Of a DNA stretch of 64,000 bases, positions 8,787 through 17,638 are shown piece by piece (position 1 is the first letter of the stretch; each line of letters starts with the position of its first letter). A model generated the notes under the pieces. The model was given only the letters and a program-made list of their open reading frames with translations. It had not been told where the DNA came from and searched no databases. The translations under genes and the position numbers were made by a program. Source of the DNA: Acidobacteriota bacterium (GTDB lineage Bacteria; Acidobacteriota; Terriglobia; Acidiferrales; UBA7541); contig PMAA01000201.1 in NCBI GenBank assembly GCA_003152355.1, positions 30,811 to 94,810 on the forward strand. Direction: 5' to 3'.

Positions 8787-11639
8787 ATGGATCGAGTCAT
8801 TCGCTATTCCGGAATATTGGCATTCCTAGTTTTGTATCTTGGCGCGGTGACTTCCATTCGCGCACAGTCGTCCGGCACGTCAGGCAGCGTCGCCGGCACA
8901 GTTGTAGATCCATCTGGCGCCGTCGTGGTCGGCGCAACCGTCGAAATTCAGAATCCTGTGAGCGGCTTCAACCGCACCGGGACGACGGACAGCTCGGGAA
9001 ATTTCATCATCCAGAACGTACCGTTCAATCCGTATCATCTGACCATCATGGCGACCGGCTTTGACGGATACTTTCAAGACGTCAGCGTTAATTCGACGGT
9101 TCCGATCCTCCTGAAAATCGCTCTCAAGATCACGGGTGCAACCACGTCGGTTCGGGTCGAGGCCTCAGGAGAAGACCTTCTCGAGACCGATTCCACGGCA
9201 CATACGGACATAGATCGCGCGCTCTTCGAAAAGCTTCCGCTCGAGAGTGCGTCGTCCTCTCTCAGCTCTCTCGTCACGCTGGCGACGCCGGGAATTGCGG
9301 CGGATTCAAATGGGCTCTTTCATGGGCTCGGCGATCACGCGTCGAACTCGTTTTCCATCGACGATCAACCCATCACCGACCAGCAAAGCAAGGTGTTCTC
9401 GAATCAACTGCCGGTCGACGCCGTGCAATCCATGGAGGTGATCGAGGGCGCGCCGCCGGCCGAGTACGGCGATAAGACGAGCGTGATTATTGTGGTCACC
9501 ACACGCTCGGGGCTGGGCGTGACGACTCCTCACGGTAGCGTCACATCTTCCTACGGCTCGTTCGGATCAACGAACGGTGGATTTGACTTGTCCTACGGCG
9601 GGCAGAAACTGGGGAATTTCATCGCGGTAAACGGGCTCGACACCGGGCGATTTCTCGACGGGCCGGAGTATGTGGTCACGCACGACAAAGGCAACGAAGC
9701 GAATGTGTTCGATCGCGTTGACTTCAAACCTTCGCAATCGGACACCATCAATCTGAATTTCGGCTATACGCGTTCTTGGTTTCAAACGCCGATTTCATAC
9801 GACGCGCAAAACGCAACGGCATGGTCCGGAGTCGTCGTGCCCGCAATGTGCCCTATCGGGCAGATCGGTTCTTGTGGCGGCTTGGGGCCGAACGGCGAAC
9901 CAGTCGGCTCACAGGATCAACGCTCGCAGATCAGGACGATTAATTTTGCGCCAGCGTGGACGCGTCTGATCAATTCGAACACCGTCCTCACGGCCGGCGC
10001 CTTTGTGCGGCAAGATCAATACAATTACTACCCAAGTGACAATCCGTTCGCCGATCTCACTCCCGATCTTCAACTCCAAACGGTGGGACAGAGCCGCAGA
10101 CTAACGAATATCGGCGGCCGCGCGAGTCTGTCGTACGTGCGGGGCATAAACAACATCAAGGCCGGAATCATCTACGAAGACACGCTGCTGACGGAAAACG
10201 ATCACATCGGAATCGTTGATCCGACGGCGAACGCAGTCTGCTTGTACGCCAACCTGTCTCCCGACACGAATCCTCTGCTAACGAATCCTGCCTCATGCAC
10301 TGGGTTCCTGCAGCCGAACGCCGGGCAAGGGATCAACAATGGTGCTTCGATCCCCGCGTTTAATCCGCTGCTGGCGTGTTACGACTTGACGAGGATCGCG
10401 TCGTTGCCTGCCTCCGACGGTTGCCCCGCGTCCGCAAGCGGCATTTATACGTTCAACGGCACGGCCGGCATCAAGGAGCTCGCGCTTTACCTTGAGGACG
10501 CAATCACCAAGAACAATTGGACGTTCAACATCGGTCTACGCGGCGATATCTACGACGGGATCACCCGTCAAAATCAGCTCGAGCCAAGGCTCGGCGCCGC
10601 CTACAACGTGAAGCGGACCAACACCGTGCTGCGCGTCTCTTATGCCCGCACGCTCGAAACCCCGTTCAACGAGAACTTGGTGCTTGCCAGCGAAGGATGC
10701 CTGAACCCGGTTATCAACGCGATCGAGTCTTCGACCATTAGCCCGTGCGTGGCAACGACGCCGCTGAGGCCCGGATGGCGCAATGAATTCCACGCTGGCC
10801 TGCAGCAAGCTTTCGGAAAATATTTGGTGGTGGACGGCGAGTACATCTGGAAATACACACACGGAGCTTACGACTTCAGTGTGCTGGGCAATACGCCGAT
10901 CACCTTCCCAATCGAATGGAGCCGCTCGAAAATTCCCGGATATGCGGTTCGCGCCACGGTGCCAAATTTCCACGGTCTCACGGCTTTCATCGTGTTCTCG
11001 CATGTGGCTGCGCGTTTCTTCGAACCGCAGGTCAGCGGGATCGGAGCCGCGCCTGTCGGAAGCGAAGTTTTCCGCATTGACCACGATGAAAACTTCAACC
11101 AAACAACCCACGTGCAATATCAGCCATGGAAGCGTGGACCGTGGTTTGGGTTCAACTGGCGCTACGACAGCGGCCTTGTTGCCGGCCCGGTTCCCTGCGT
11201 AGGAGGCAATTGCGCAAATGGGCCGAACGGTGGCGGACCGGACAATCTCGTGGATACGTCCATCATCACTCCCGATCAGCAGTTCGAAGCGGGATTGTTC
11301 TGCGGTCCGGTTCGCGCCACTCCGACAACTCCCATCAGTTCGAGTTTTGGCGTCAACCTGTGCCCTGGTTCGCAGTACGGCTCGACGCTGATCAACATTC
11401 CAGCGCCTGGCACCGAGAATGACGATCACAATCCTCCGCGCATCGCGCCGCGGAATCTGTTCGACATGGCGATCGGGCACGACAACCTCTTCAACGGCGA
11501 CAAGTACAAGTGGAGCGTTCGTTTCACGGCGGTCAACGTGACGAACAAATACGCGCTCTACAACTTTTTGTCGACGTTCAGCGGCACGCACTACGTCTCG
11601 CCTCGTACCTTCACAGGCGAGATCGGTTTTCACTTCTAG
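8787..11639 (+). CDS. TonB-dependent receptor, Oar-like, with carboxypeptidase-regulatory-like domain
   Basis: Outer membrane beta-barrel for TonB-driven uptake. The start was moved from 8712 to the ATG at 8787, which has a GGGAGGGA ribosome-binding site and gives a clean signal peptide (LAFLVLYLGAVTSIRAQSS). The 950-residue protein has a CarboxypepD_reg-like domain at about 33-110 (SVAGTVVDPSGAVVVGATVE), a plug region (VDAVQSMEVIEGAPPAEYGD) and a long barrel ending in GEIGFHF with the expected terminal aromatic residue. It follows the CPVCH gene and the metal efflux operon, so a metal or metal complex is a plausible substrate, but the sequence does not identify one. It is smaller than the other two receptors here and not closely similar to them. 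Confidence 0.88.
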   Translation: MDRVIRYSGILAFLVLYLGAVTSIRAQSSGTSGSVAGTVVDPSGAVVVGATVEIQNPVSGFNRTGTTDSSGNFIIQNVPFNPYHLTIMATGFDGYFQDVSVNSTVPILLKIALKITGATTSVRVEASGEDLLETDSTAHTDIDRALFEKLPLESASSSLSSLVTLATPGIAADSNGLFHGLGDHASNSFSIDDQPITDQQSKVFSNQLPVDAVQSMEVIEGAPPAEYGDKTSVIIVVTTRSGLGVTTPHGSVTSSYGSFGSTNGGFDLSYGGQKLGNFIAVNGLDTGRFLDGPEYVVTHDKGNEANVFDRVDFKPSQSDTINLNFGYTRSWFQTPISYDAQNATAWSGVVVPAMCPIGQIGSCGGLGPNGEPVGSQDQRSQIRTINFAPAWTRLINSNTVLTAGAFVRQDQYNYYPSDNPFADLTPDLQLQTVGQSRRLTNIGGRASLSYVRGINNIKAGIIYEDTLLTENDHIGIVDPTANAVCLYANLSPDTNPLLTNPASCTGFLQPNAGQGINNGASIPAFNPLLACYDLTRIASLPASDGCPASASGIYTFNGTAGIKELALYLEDAITKNNWTFNIGLRGDIYDGITRQNQLEPRLGAAYNVKRTNTVLRVSYARTLETPFNENLVLASEGCLNPVINAIESSTISPCVATTPLRPGWRNEFHAGLQQAFGKYLVVDGEYIWKYTHGAYDFSVLGNTPITFPIEWSRSKIPGYAVRATVPNFHGLTAFIVFSHVAARFFEPQVSGIGAAPVGSEVFRIDHDENFNQTTHVQYQPWKRGPWFGFNWRYDSGLVAGPVPCVGGNCANGPNGGGPDNLVDTSIITPDQQFEAGLFCGPVRATPTTPISSSFGVNLCPGSQYGSTLINIPAPGTENDDHNPPRIAPRNLFDMAIGHDNLFNGDKYKWSVRFTAVNVTNKYALYNFLSTFSGTHYVSPRTFTGEIGFHF

Positions 11640-11657
11640 ACAACTATCGCAATTTAG

Positions 11658-11694
11658 GCACGTTGCACGGGATCATGCGTTCCGCGCAACGTGC
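11658..11694 (+). other. Hairpin after the first TonB-dependent receptor
   Basis: Perfect nine-base arms GCACGTTGC and GCAACGTGC enclose a loop that can pair further. It lies 18 bases after the receptor stop codon but has no T-run, so it is a weak terminator candidate or an mRNA-stabilising hairpin. Confidence 0.4.
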
Positions 11695-11746
11695 GTGGCC
11701 CATTCGCTTCGACTCCGGCCGCGCGTCAGTATTGTAACAATTTTCT

Positions 11747-11767
11747 AGTTGACACTAGGTTTCAACT
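11747..11767. promoter_or_regulatory. Inverted repeat AGTTGA-N9-TCAACT over the -35 element
   Basis: This 21-bp site has the same outer arms (AGTTGA and TCAACT) and the same length as the Fur palindrome 39 bp downstream, but its centre is degenerate. It covers the TTGACA -35 element. It may be a second, weaker operator for the same regulator. Confidence 0.45.
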
Positions 11768-11777
11768 ACGCTACCGT
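11749..11777 (+). promoter_or_regulatory. Promoter of the second TonB-dependent receptor
   Basis: TTGACA (perfect -35) and TACCGT (weak -10) are separated by 17 bp. The predicted start of transcription, near 11784, falls at the edge of the Fur box, the usual arrangement for iron repression. Confidence 0.5.
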
Positions 11778-11785
11778 CTTGAGTC

Positions 11786-11806
11786 AGTTGATAATCATTA
11801 TCAACT
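11786..11806. promoter_or_regulatory. Fur box (perfect palindrome)
   Basis: The core TGATAATCATTATCA is an exact match to the 7-1-7 Fur consensus, and the palindrome extends three further bases on each side (AGT/ACT), 21 bp in all. It lies about 30 bp before the start codon of the second receptor and just downstream of the promoter. Ferric uptake regulator binding under iron-replete conditions would block transcription. The fur gene itself is not in the window. Confidence 0.85.
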
Positions 11807-11836
11807 GGAATTTCTCTTTAGGGCGGTTCCTATCCA

Positions 11837-14800
11837 ATGGGTGGGATCAGGTTAAGACGTCGGATTTCCCGGTTTCTGCTGCCTCTCGCGTTTTTCGTCT
11901 TGGCATGGACGGCCGCGGCTGGCGTCGGCGGGAGCATTTCTGGAACAGTCAAGGATCCCTCCGGCGCCGTGATACCCAAAGTCGCAGTGACAGCGACTAA
12001 CATCGGCACCGATATCCGGCAATCCGCAGAGACTGACGGCAAAGGGGTGTACGTCTTCCCCGCTCTTGCGGTAGGCCGCTACGATCTTGAATTCGGACGG
12101 GCTGGCTTCAGGCCTTTTCGGCGCACGGGAATTGTTATAGACGCGAACTCTGCCTTGCTGGTGGACGCAGTATTAGAGGTGGGCACCCAGACGGACACCG
12201 TTACGGTGAGCGACACCGCAATTCACGCCGAGACATCCAGCACGCAGATGGGTGAGGTCATCACTGGCGCGAACATGACCGCTGTCCCGTTGCTTGGCCG
12301 AAGCTTCACTGACCTACTCGCTCTTCAACCCGGAGTCGTTCCCGCCACATCCATCACATCCGAAACCGTCCAGGACGTGGGGGCAAGCGCGTTTTCACCG
12401 TCGGGCGACCTGAATCCAGGCACCATATCAATTAACGGCCAGCGTGAATTCGCGAACGCTTTCATCGTCAATGGCAGCGACGTCGAAGAGGACGTCAATA
12501 TGGGCACGGCGATTGTCCCGAACTTGGATTCCATCGCCGAATTCCGCATCCTCACAAATAATTTCGACGCTGAATACGGAGAATTCAGCGGCGGCCAGAT
12601 CAACGTCATTACAAAGTCCGGAACAAATCAGTTTCATGGCGATGCTTTCGAATTTCTCCGCAATACCGATCTCGATTCGCGCAACTTCTTCTCACCGGCG
12701 CGCGGCGTGTACCAGCAGAACCAGTTTGGTGGAACGGTGGGAGGCCCGATCAAGCGTCAGAAAGTTTTTTTCTTCACCGATTATCAGGGGACGCGGCTGA
12801 AGCAAGGCGTTGACACTGGATTGATCCCAGTCCCATCTTTGCTGGAGCGGACGGGCGAGGTCGGTGCGCTATCCGGCACGGTGACTGGACTAAATTGGGC
12901 CAGCCTTTTGTCTAAGGAGTTGCACTACACGGTTTCGCCGGGAGAATCTTACTCGAGCGTTTTTCCGAGTGGCACGATTCCGCAAAGCGCGTGGTCCGCT
13001 CCGGCCCAGAACTTGTTGCAATACATTCCGAAGCCGAATCAATCCGGCAATCTCTTTTCGACTTCCGCGGTTGACCAGACCCTCGGCGACGACAAAGGCG
13101 CCCTGCGCATCGACGCCAATACGCATCTGGGACTGATCTCCGGCTACTACTTCATGGATTCCTTTTCCCAGAACAATCCGTATCCCACAGCACAGGGCGG
13201 AGCGAACGTGCCAGGGTTCAACGACCTGAACTTTGGCCGAGCGCAATTGTTGAGCCTGGGTGACACGATACTCAGCGGAACCGGAGTCAATGAATTTCAC
13301 TTCAGCTATTTGCGCGACGCCACCGATCTGGGAGAGCCCGTTGGCGGCGTGGGCGTGAGTCTGGCGTCACAAGGCTTCGTCACCGGCGCGGGGACATCAG
13401 GTATTGTCCCGTTGTCGCCCCAAACCGTGGGAGTGGAGAGCGTCGCCTTCAACAATTTCACCATCGGCACGAATCCCAACAACCTCAGGCAAGTGAACAA
13501 CACATTTCAATGGATCGACAATTTCTCAAAGGTCATCGGCGCGCACACCATCAAGGCGGGCGTGGAAATCCATTACGACCAGGTCAACACATTCCCGATT
13601 GCCCAGTTCAACGGAAGCTTTTTGTTTTTCGGCAGCGAGACGGGATCGGACTTCGCCGACTTCCTGTTGGGCATTCCAAGCCAGTACAACCAGAGTGAAC
13701 TGCAGTCCTTCTATGGCCGGAACAGATACGCGGCCGTCTTCGCGCAGGATAGTTGGCGGCTGAAATCCAATCTCACGCTGAATTACGGCCTGCGCTGGGA
13801 TCGCATCGAGCCGTGGTATGAAAAGTACAACCAACTGAGCGTATTCGAACCGGGTAGACAATCGGTAGTCTTTCCTGGCGCGCCCGCGGGCATCTTGTTC
13901 CCTACCGATCCCGGAGTCTCCCGCACGTTGGCGCCGCCGGGGAATCTCGATTTCGCCCCTCGCATCGGCTTGGCGTATTCACCGACCGCCGGCCGCGACA
14001 CTGTTCTCGGAAAAATTCTCGGAGGCCCAGGGAAGTCGAGCGTGCGGGCCGGCTTCGGCCTTTACTACACGGCGATTGAAGCGCTGACGATCGGCGTCTT
14101 GAGCGCGAACGCGCCTTACGGAACCACATACTCGAGCCCCGCTCCGCCGTTGTTCGCCACGCCTTTCATCACCGCCTCGACGGGAAAGAATCGCGGCCAG
14201 CACTTTCCCGCGCAACTCGCTCCCCTGGACAGCTCGGCAAGCCATCCCGATCCCAACGTGGACTGGTCGCAATACGAACCGATCAGCGGGATTCCTGCTT
14301 ACCCTCCCTCGAACCGCATTCCGTACACCGAGGAATACATGCTGTCGCTCGAACGCCAGTTGAATTCCAACACGCTGCTCAGCGTCAGTTATGTGGGAAC
14401 GCAAGCGCACCGCCTTCTGGTTCTCATCGAGGCAAATCCGGGTGATCCGGCGCTCTGCCTCAGTCTCAGCGAGCCGAGTGACGTGATGCCCGGCACACCA
14501 ACGTGCGGGCCCTTCGGTGAGAGCAACGTATTCACGACCGCTTCGGGCCAGGTAATCAACGGAACGCGAGGGCCGCTCGGGCCAAATTTCGGAAGCGACG
14601 CTGACCAAGCGACGATTGGCAATTCTAGTTACAACGCGCTGCAACTCAGCCTCCGCCATACCAGCGGACGCCTGCAATTCTTTGCGGGCTACACGTTCAG
14701 CAAATCGATGGACCAGGCTTCGAACGTGGGTGAACAAGTTAATCCGATAAATCCCGCGCTCAGCAAAGCTCTCTCCGCGTTCGACGTGAAGCACAACTTC

Positions 14801-15340
14801 GTCATCAGCTACAACTACGAACTGCCCATTGACCGCCTCTTCCGCACGGCAAACCGCTGGACTCATGGCTGGGCAATCTCGGGCATCACTCGTTTCAGCA
14901 GCGGCTTTCCCGTGACGCTCTTCAACTATGGCGATAACTCGTTGTTGGGCGCCGAACCGAACGGCATCAACAACTTTGGCGTGGACGAGCCTGATTTCAC
15001 TCCAGGGCCGCTCGATCTCAATCACAATCCTCGCAACGGGCAGCCCTATTTCAACACTTCGCTATTCAGCCTGCAGCCGCTCGGCTCGCCCGGAAATTCG
15101 CCGCGCCGCTTCTTCTACGGTCCCGGCATCAACAATTTCGACATGGCATTGCTCAAGACTGTGCGATTGAAAGAATCCACATCGCTGCAATTTCGCCTCG
15201 AAGCATTCAACGTCTTTAATCACGCCCAGTTCTATGGCCCGGCGTCGGTGGACGGCAACATCAACAGCACTACGTTCGGACAAGTCGTAAGCGCGGCGCC
15301 CCCGCGTCTGATGCAGGCGGGTGTGAAGCTGGAGTTCTGA
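11837..15340 (+). CDS. TonB-dependent receptor, Oar-like, Fur-controlled
   Basis: Large outer membrane receptor, 1167 residues. Signal peptide (FLLPLAFFVLAWTAAAG), then a CarboxypepD_reg domain at about 32-110 (SISGTVKDPSGAVIPKVAVT), a plug domain (LPGRSF-like PLLGRSFTDLLALQPGV; NFDAEYGEFSGGQINVITKS) and a barrel ending RLMQAGVKLEF. The plug motifs and length match the Oar-like family that is greatly expanded in Acidobacteriota. The ATG at 11837 is preceded by AGGGCGG. The Fur box and promoter immediately upstream are the best functional clue: the gene is probably induced by iron limitation, so a ferric chelate or iron-containing polymer is a reasonable substrate guess. It is separated from the first receptor by about 200 bases and has its own promoter. 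Confidence 0.9.
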   Translation: MGGIRLRRRISRFLLPLAFFVLAWTAAAGVGGSISGTVKDPSGAVIPKVAVTATNIGTDIRQSAETDGKGVYVFPALAVGRYDLEFGRAGFRPFRRTGIVIDANSALLVDAVLEVGTQTDTVTVSDTAIHAETSSTQMGEVITGANMTAVPLLGRSFTDLLALQPGVVPATSITSETVQDVGASAFSPSGDLNPGTISINGQREFANAFIVNGSDVEEDVNMGTAIVPNLDSIAEFRILTNNFDAEYGEFSGGQINVITKSGTNQFHGDAFEFLRNTDLDSRNFFSPARGVYQQNQFGGTVGGPIKRQKVFFFTDYQGTRLKQGVDTGLIPVPSLLERTGEVGALSGTVTGLNWASLLSKELHYTVSPGESYSSVFPSGTIPQSAWSAPAQNLLQYIPKPNQSGNLFSTSAVDQTLGDDKGALRIDANTHLGLISGYYFMDSFSQNNPYPTAQGGANVPGFNDLNFGRAQLLSLGDTILSGTGVNEFHFSYLRDATDLGEPVGGVGVSLASQGFVTGAGTSGIVPLSPQTVGVESVAFNNFTIGTNPNNLRQVNNTFQWIDNFSKVIGAHTIKAGVEIHYDQVNTFPIAQFNGSFLFFGSETGSDFADFLLGIPSQYNQSELQSFYGRNRYAAVFAQDSWRLKSNLTLNYGLRWDRIEPWYEKYNQLSVFEPGRQSVVFPGAPAGILFPTDPGVSRTLAPPGNLDFAPRIGLAYSPTAGRDTVLGKILGGPGKSSVRAGFGLYYTAIEALTIGVLSANAPYGTTYSSPAPPLFATPFITASTGKNRGQHFPAQLAPLDSSASHPDPNVDWSQYEPISGIPAYPPSNRIPYTEEYMLSLERQLNSNTLLSVSYVGTQAHRLLVLIEANPGDPALCLSLSEPSDVMPGTPTCGPFGESNVFTTASGQVINGTRGPLGPNFGSDADQATIGNSSYNALQLSLRHTSGRLQFFAGYTFSKSMDQASNVGEQVNPINPALSKALSAFDVKHNFVISYNYELPIDRLFRTANRWTHGWAISGITRFSSGFPVTLFNYGDNSLLGAEPNGINNFGVDEPDFTPGPLDLNHNPRNGQPYFNTSLFSLQPLGSPGNSPRRFFYGPGINNFDMALLKTVRLKESTSLQFRLEAFNVFNHAQFYGPASVDGNINSTTFGQVVSAAPPRLMQAGVKLEF

Positions 15341-15412
15341 AGTGGAACCATCGGCGCGGCGATGACGCTTGTGTTTGGTTAAGCATCTTCAAAAGTCCAC
15401 ATCTTCCCGAAA

Positions 15413-15440
15413 TTGTTGCGCCGATAATTCCTGTTACAAT
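15413..15440 (+). promoter_or_regulatory. Promoter of 6S RNA
   Basis: TACAAT at 15435-15440 is a good -10. TTGTTG at 15413-15418 with 16-bp spacing is a moderate -35. Transcription would begin around 15446, at the base of the 6S RNA closing stem. Confidence 0.5.
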
Positions 15441-15444
15441 TAGG

Positions 15445-15645
15445 CGTGGAGGCGGCCTGCGAAGCGGGTGACGGTGTGACGGCCTATTTGAACCAACACT
15501 GGATCCCTGGGAGCCCCCGTCGTCCTGCCCTTGTGCAATCCTCGCTGGGTAACCGGCTCGGGAAGCCTTAAAGCAGGCGCAGGGCGCCCACCTATTACGT
15601 GGGGTTCAGGGTCTAGCATCGCACGGCCAAGTGGACGCCTCCTTT
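15445..15645 (+). ncRNA. ssrS: 6S RNA
   Basis: Regulatory RNA that mimics an open promoter and sequesters housekeeping sigma-factor RNA polymerase in stationary phase. The ends pair through GGAGGCG (15448-15454) and CGCCTCC (15636-15642). The interior carries the conserved 6S block CTCGGGAAGCCTTAAA and the later CACCT...GGGTTCAGGG part, in the same order as E. coli 6S RNA, as well as the GCGAAGCGGG-like 5' segment. The size, about 200 nt, is right. It lies immediately upstream of ymdB. zapA, its usual upstream neighbour, is 13 kb to the left. No clear intrinsic terminator follows. Confidence 0.85.
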
Positions 15646-15718
15646 CATTCTCAGTACGAACTTGAATAAGCTCGCGGTCGGATTCAGTTAGGCGCCGCGC
15701 GGATTGTGAACCCTTTCC

Positions 15719-16501
15719 ATGCGCATTCTGTTTGTCGGTGATGTGGTCGGCTCGCCCGGTCGTAAGATTATTCACGACCATCTCGCGGATACGGTCGCGC
15801 AGAGGAAAGTCGATCTCTGCATTGTGAACGGTGAGAACGCCGCGTCGGGCTTCGGCATCACGCCGCGGCTAGCCGAGGAATTATTCGCCGCAGGGGCGGA
15901 AGTCATCACCGGCGGCAACCACATCTGGGACCGCAAGGAAATCCTCGACTATTTGCCTCACGAGCCTCGATTGATCCGCCCCGCCAATTTTCCACCGGGC
16001 GCGCCTGGCAGCGGGCTCTACGTCGGCAAGGCAAAAAATGGAGTGGATTATGCGGTGCTCGATCTCCAGGGCCGCACTTTCATGCCGGCGCTTGATTGCC
16101 CATTTCGCGCGGCCGAGCGCGAACTTGCGCGCGTTCCGGAAAATGTAAAGGTGATCGTCGTGGACATCCATGCTGAAGCCACGTCGGAAAAGCAGGCGAT
16201 GGGATGGTTTCTCGACGGCAAAGTCTCCGTGGTGCTCGGCACGCACACACATGTGGCCACTGCCGATGAGCGCGTGCTTCCTGGCGGTACGGCATACATC
16301 ACCGACGTTGGAATGACGGGCCCGCACGATTCCGTCATCGGCATGGACAAGGTCGGAATCATCCAGCGCTTCCTCGATGGAATGCCGGCGCGGTTTTCCG
16401 TGCCTGAAGGCGACGTCCGCATGAACGCTGTTCTCATTGATGCGGACGAGTCAACGGGCCACGCTCGATCGATCGAACGTGTCGTGCTTCGCCTGGCATG
16501 A
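15719..16501 (+). CDS. YmdB-family metallophosphoesterase (TIGR00282)
   Basis: Cytoplasmic calcineurin-type phosphodiesterase of 260 residues, the standard family length. In Bacillus, YmdB hydrolyses 2',3'-cyclic nucleotides and influences RNA turnover and biofilm decisions; whether this applies here is inference. Visible metal-site motifs are FVGDVVGSPGR at the N-terminus, NGENAASGFGI, GGNHIWDRKE, VVDIHAEATSEK and GTHTHVATAD. There is no recognisable SD sequence before the ATG. In Bacillus the RNase Y gene precedes ymdB; here 6S RNA does, and no rny is present in the window. Confidence 0.92.
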   Translation: MRILFVGDVVGSPGRKIIHDHLADTVAQRKVDLCIVNGENAASGFGITPRLAEELFAAGAEVITGGNHIWDRKEILDYLPHEPRLIRPANFPPGAPGSGLYVGKAKNGVDYAVLDLQGRTFMPALDCPFRAAERELARVPENVKVIVVDIHAEATSEKQAMGWFLDGKVSVVLGTHTHVATADERVLPGGTAYITDVGMTGPHDSVIGMDKVGIIQRFLDGMPARFSVPEGDVRMNAVLIDADESTGHARSIERVVLRLA

Positions 16502-16560
16502 AGCGATAGCTTGCAAGCAACGCGCCTCAGGTTGCGGGCATCTTTTGCGTCAGGAGCCTC

Positions 16561-16566
16561 TATAAT
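16561..16566 (+). promoter_or_regulatory. TATAAT -10 element, likely short-leader or leaderless transcript
   Basis: A perfect TATAAT lies ten bases before the ATG at 16577, so transcription would start within a few bases of the start codon. No SD sequence exists there. No good -35 is visible. Confidence 0.45.
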
Positions 16567-16576
16567 TTCCCGGTCC

Positions 16577-17638
16577 ATGATCAAGCGTCTCGCCGCACGT
16601 GTCTCGGTGTCTCTGATCCTCGTTATCGCCCTTGCCGGCGTCGCGAAGCTCGCGAATTTGCGCGCGCAGGAGCTCGATATCGAACTCAGTTCCACCGCAC
16701 ATCTGCTGCCGGATGTGGGTTCCGGCCTTCGCGCCATTCATCGGGATTCAGCGGGACGCTACTACGTGCTGACGGCGCCGGGTACAGTCATTTCAATCTA
16801 TGCGGCCGACGGACAATTGGCGGGAAAAATTCCCGCCATCACGACAAAGGAAGCGTCGCTACTCGATGCCGCGGACTTCGACGTTGATTCGTCAGGCCGC
16901 GTCGTCGTCGCCGACCGCGGAGCGAATGCAATCAAGATATTCAACGCTGCCGGGCACGATCAGAATTCGTTCCCGGTTACCGCTCCGAGTTCTGTCGCGG
17001 CTCTCTCTTCGGGTGAGATCGCCGTATCGAGTTTGCACTCCAGGAAGCTCTTGGAAATTTACGACAAAGATGGAAAGTGGCTGAGGAATTTCGGCGAACG
17101 CACAAATCTCGCGGAACATTCTGAATTGAACCGGAGCCTGAATCTCGGCAAGCTCATCGCCGATCCCGCGAATCATCTTTACTACGCATTCAGCTATTTG
17201 CCGGAACCGACGGTGCGCCGCTACGATCGCCTCGGTAACTCCACTCTCGAGATTTCATTGAGCACACTTGAATTCGCACCTGTCGCGGAGGCCACCCGCC
17301 ACCAGATTTCGGAGCAAGATCAAAAAACTGGAGCGCCGATTTTCAAGCGGGTGATCAACGCGGTTGGCGTGGATCCGCAATCGCTGGATATTTGGATCGC
17401 GATGGGCGATGAGTTGACGCATTTCGATCGCGAAGGTTCGCGCCGCGGCGAAACGTACCGCACATACACAGCCGAGGGCGAGCGCATGGTGCCGATCTCC
17501 ATCATCGTTGAGCCCGATCATCTCATCCTCGCGGCCGATCCGATCGGCGTGTACGTGTTCCCGCGTCCCGACAAGGCTCCTGGCATCGCTCCTGAAAAAA
17601 CAGAAGAAAAACCGGCCGCCGCAGACAAAAAACCTTGA
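16577..17638 (+). CDS. Secreted beta-propeller (NHL/6-bladed) protein of unknown function
   Basis: 353-residue protein. The ORF track starts at 16511, but the ATG at 16577 gives a normal signal peptide (VSVSLILVIALAGVAKLANLRAQ) and follows a TATAAT. The body has repeated strand-turn segments such as DVDSSGRVVVADRGANAIKIFN and LLEIYDKDGKWLRNFGE, which are typical blades of NHL-type six-bladed propellers. The C-terminus is a low-complexity charged tail (EKTEEKPAAADKKP). It is between ymdB and dnaA. The fold is likely; the ligand and role are unknown. Confidence 0.72.
   Translation: MIKRLAARVSVSLILVIALAGVAKLANLRAQELDIELSSTAHLLPDVGSGLRAIHRDSAGRYYVLTAPGTVISIYAADGQLAGKIPAITTKEASLLDAADFDVDSSGRVVVADRGANAIKIFNAAGHDQNSFPVTAPSSVAALSSGEIAVSSLHSRKLLEIYDKDGKWLRNFGERTNLAEHSELNRSLNLGKLIADPANHLYYAFSYLPEPTVRRYDRLGNSTLEISLSTLEFAPVAEATRHQISEQDQKTGAPIFKRVINAVGVDPQSLDIWIAMGDELTHFDREGSRRGETYRTYTAEGERMVPISIIVEPDHLILAADPIGVYVFPRPDKAPGIAPEKTEEKPAAADKKP

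Noticed and set aside
10536-11633. 365-residue minus-strand ORF
   Set aside because: Antisense to the first TonB-dependent receptor, with no recognisable domain.
13979-15025. 348-residue minus-strand ORF
   Set aside because: Antisense to the second TonB-dependent receptor; Arg-rich shadow composition.
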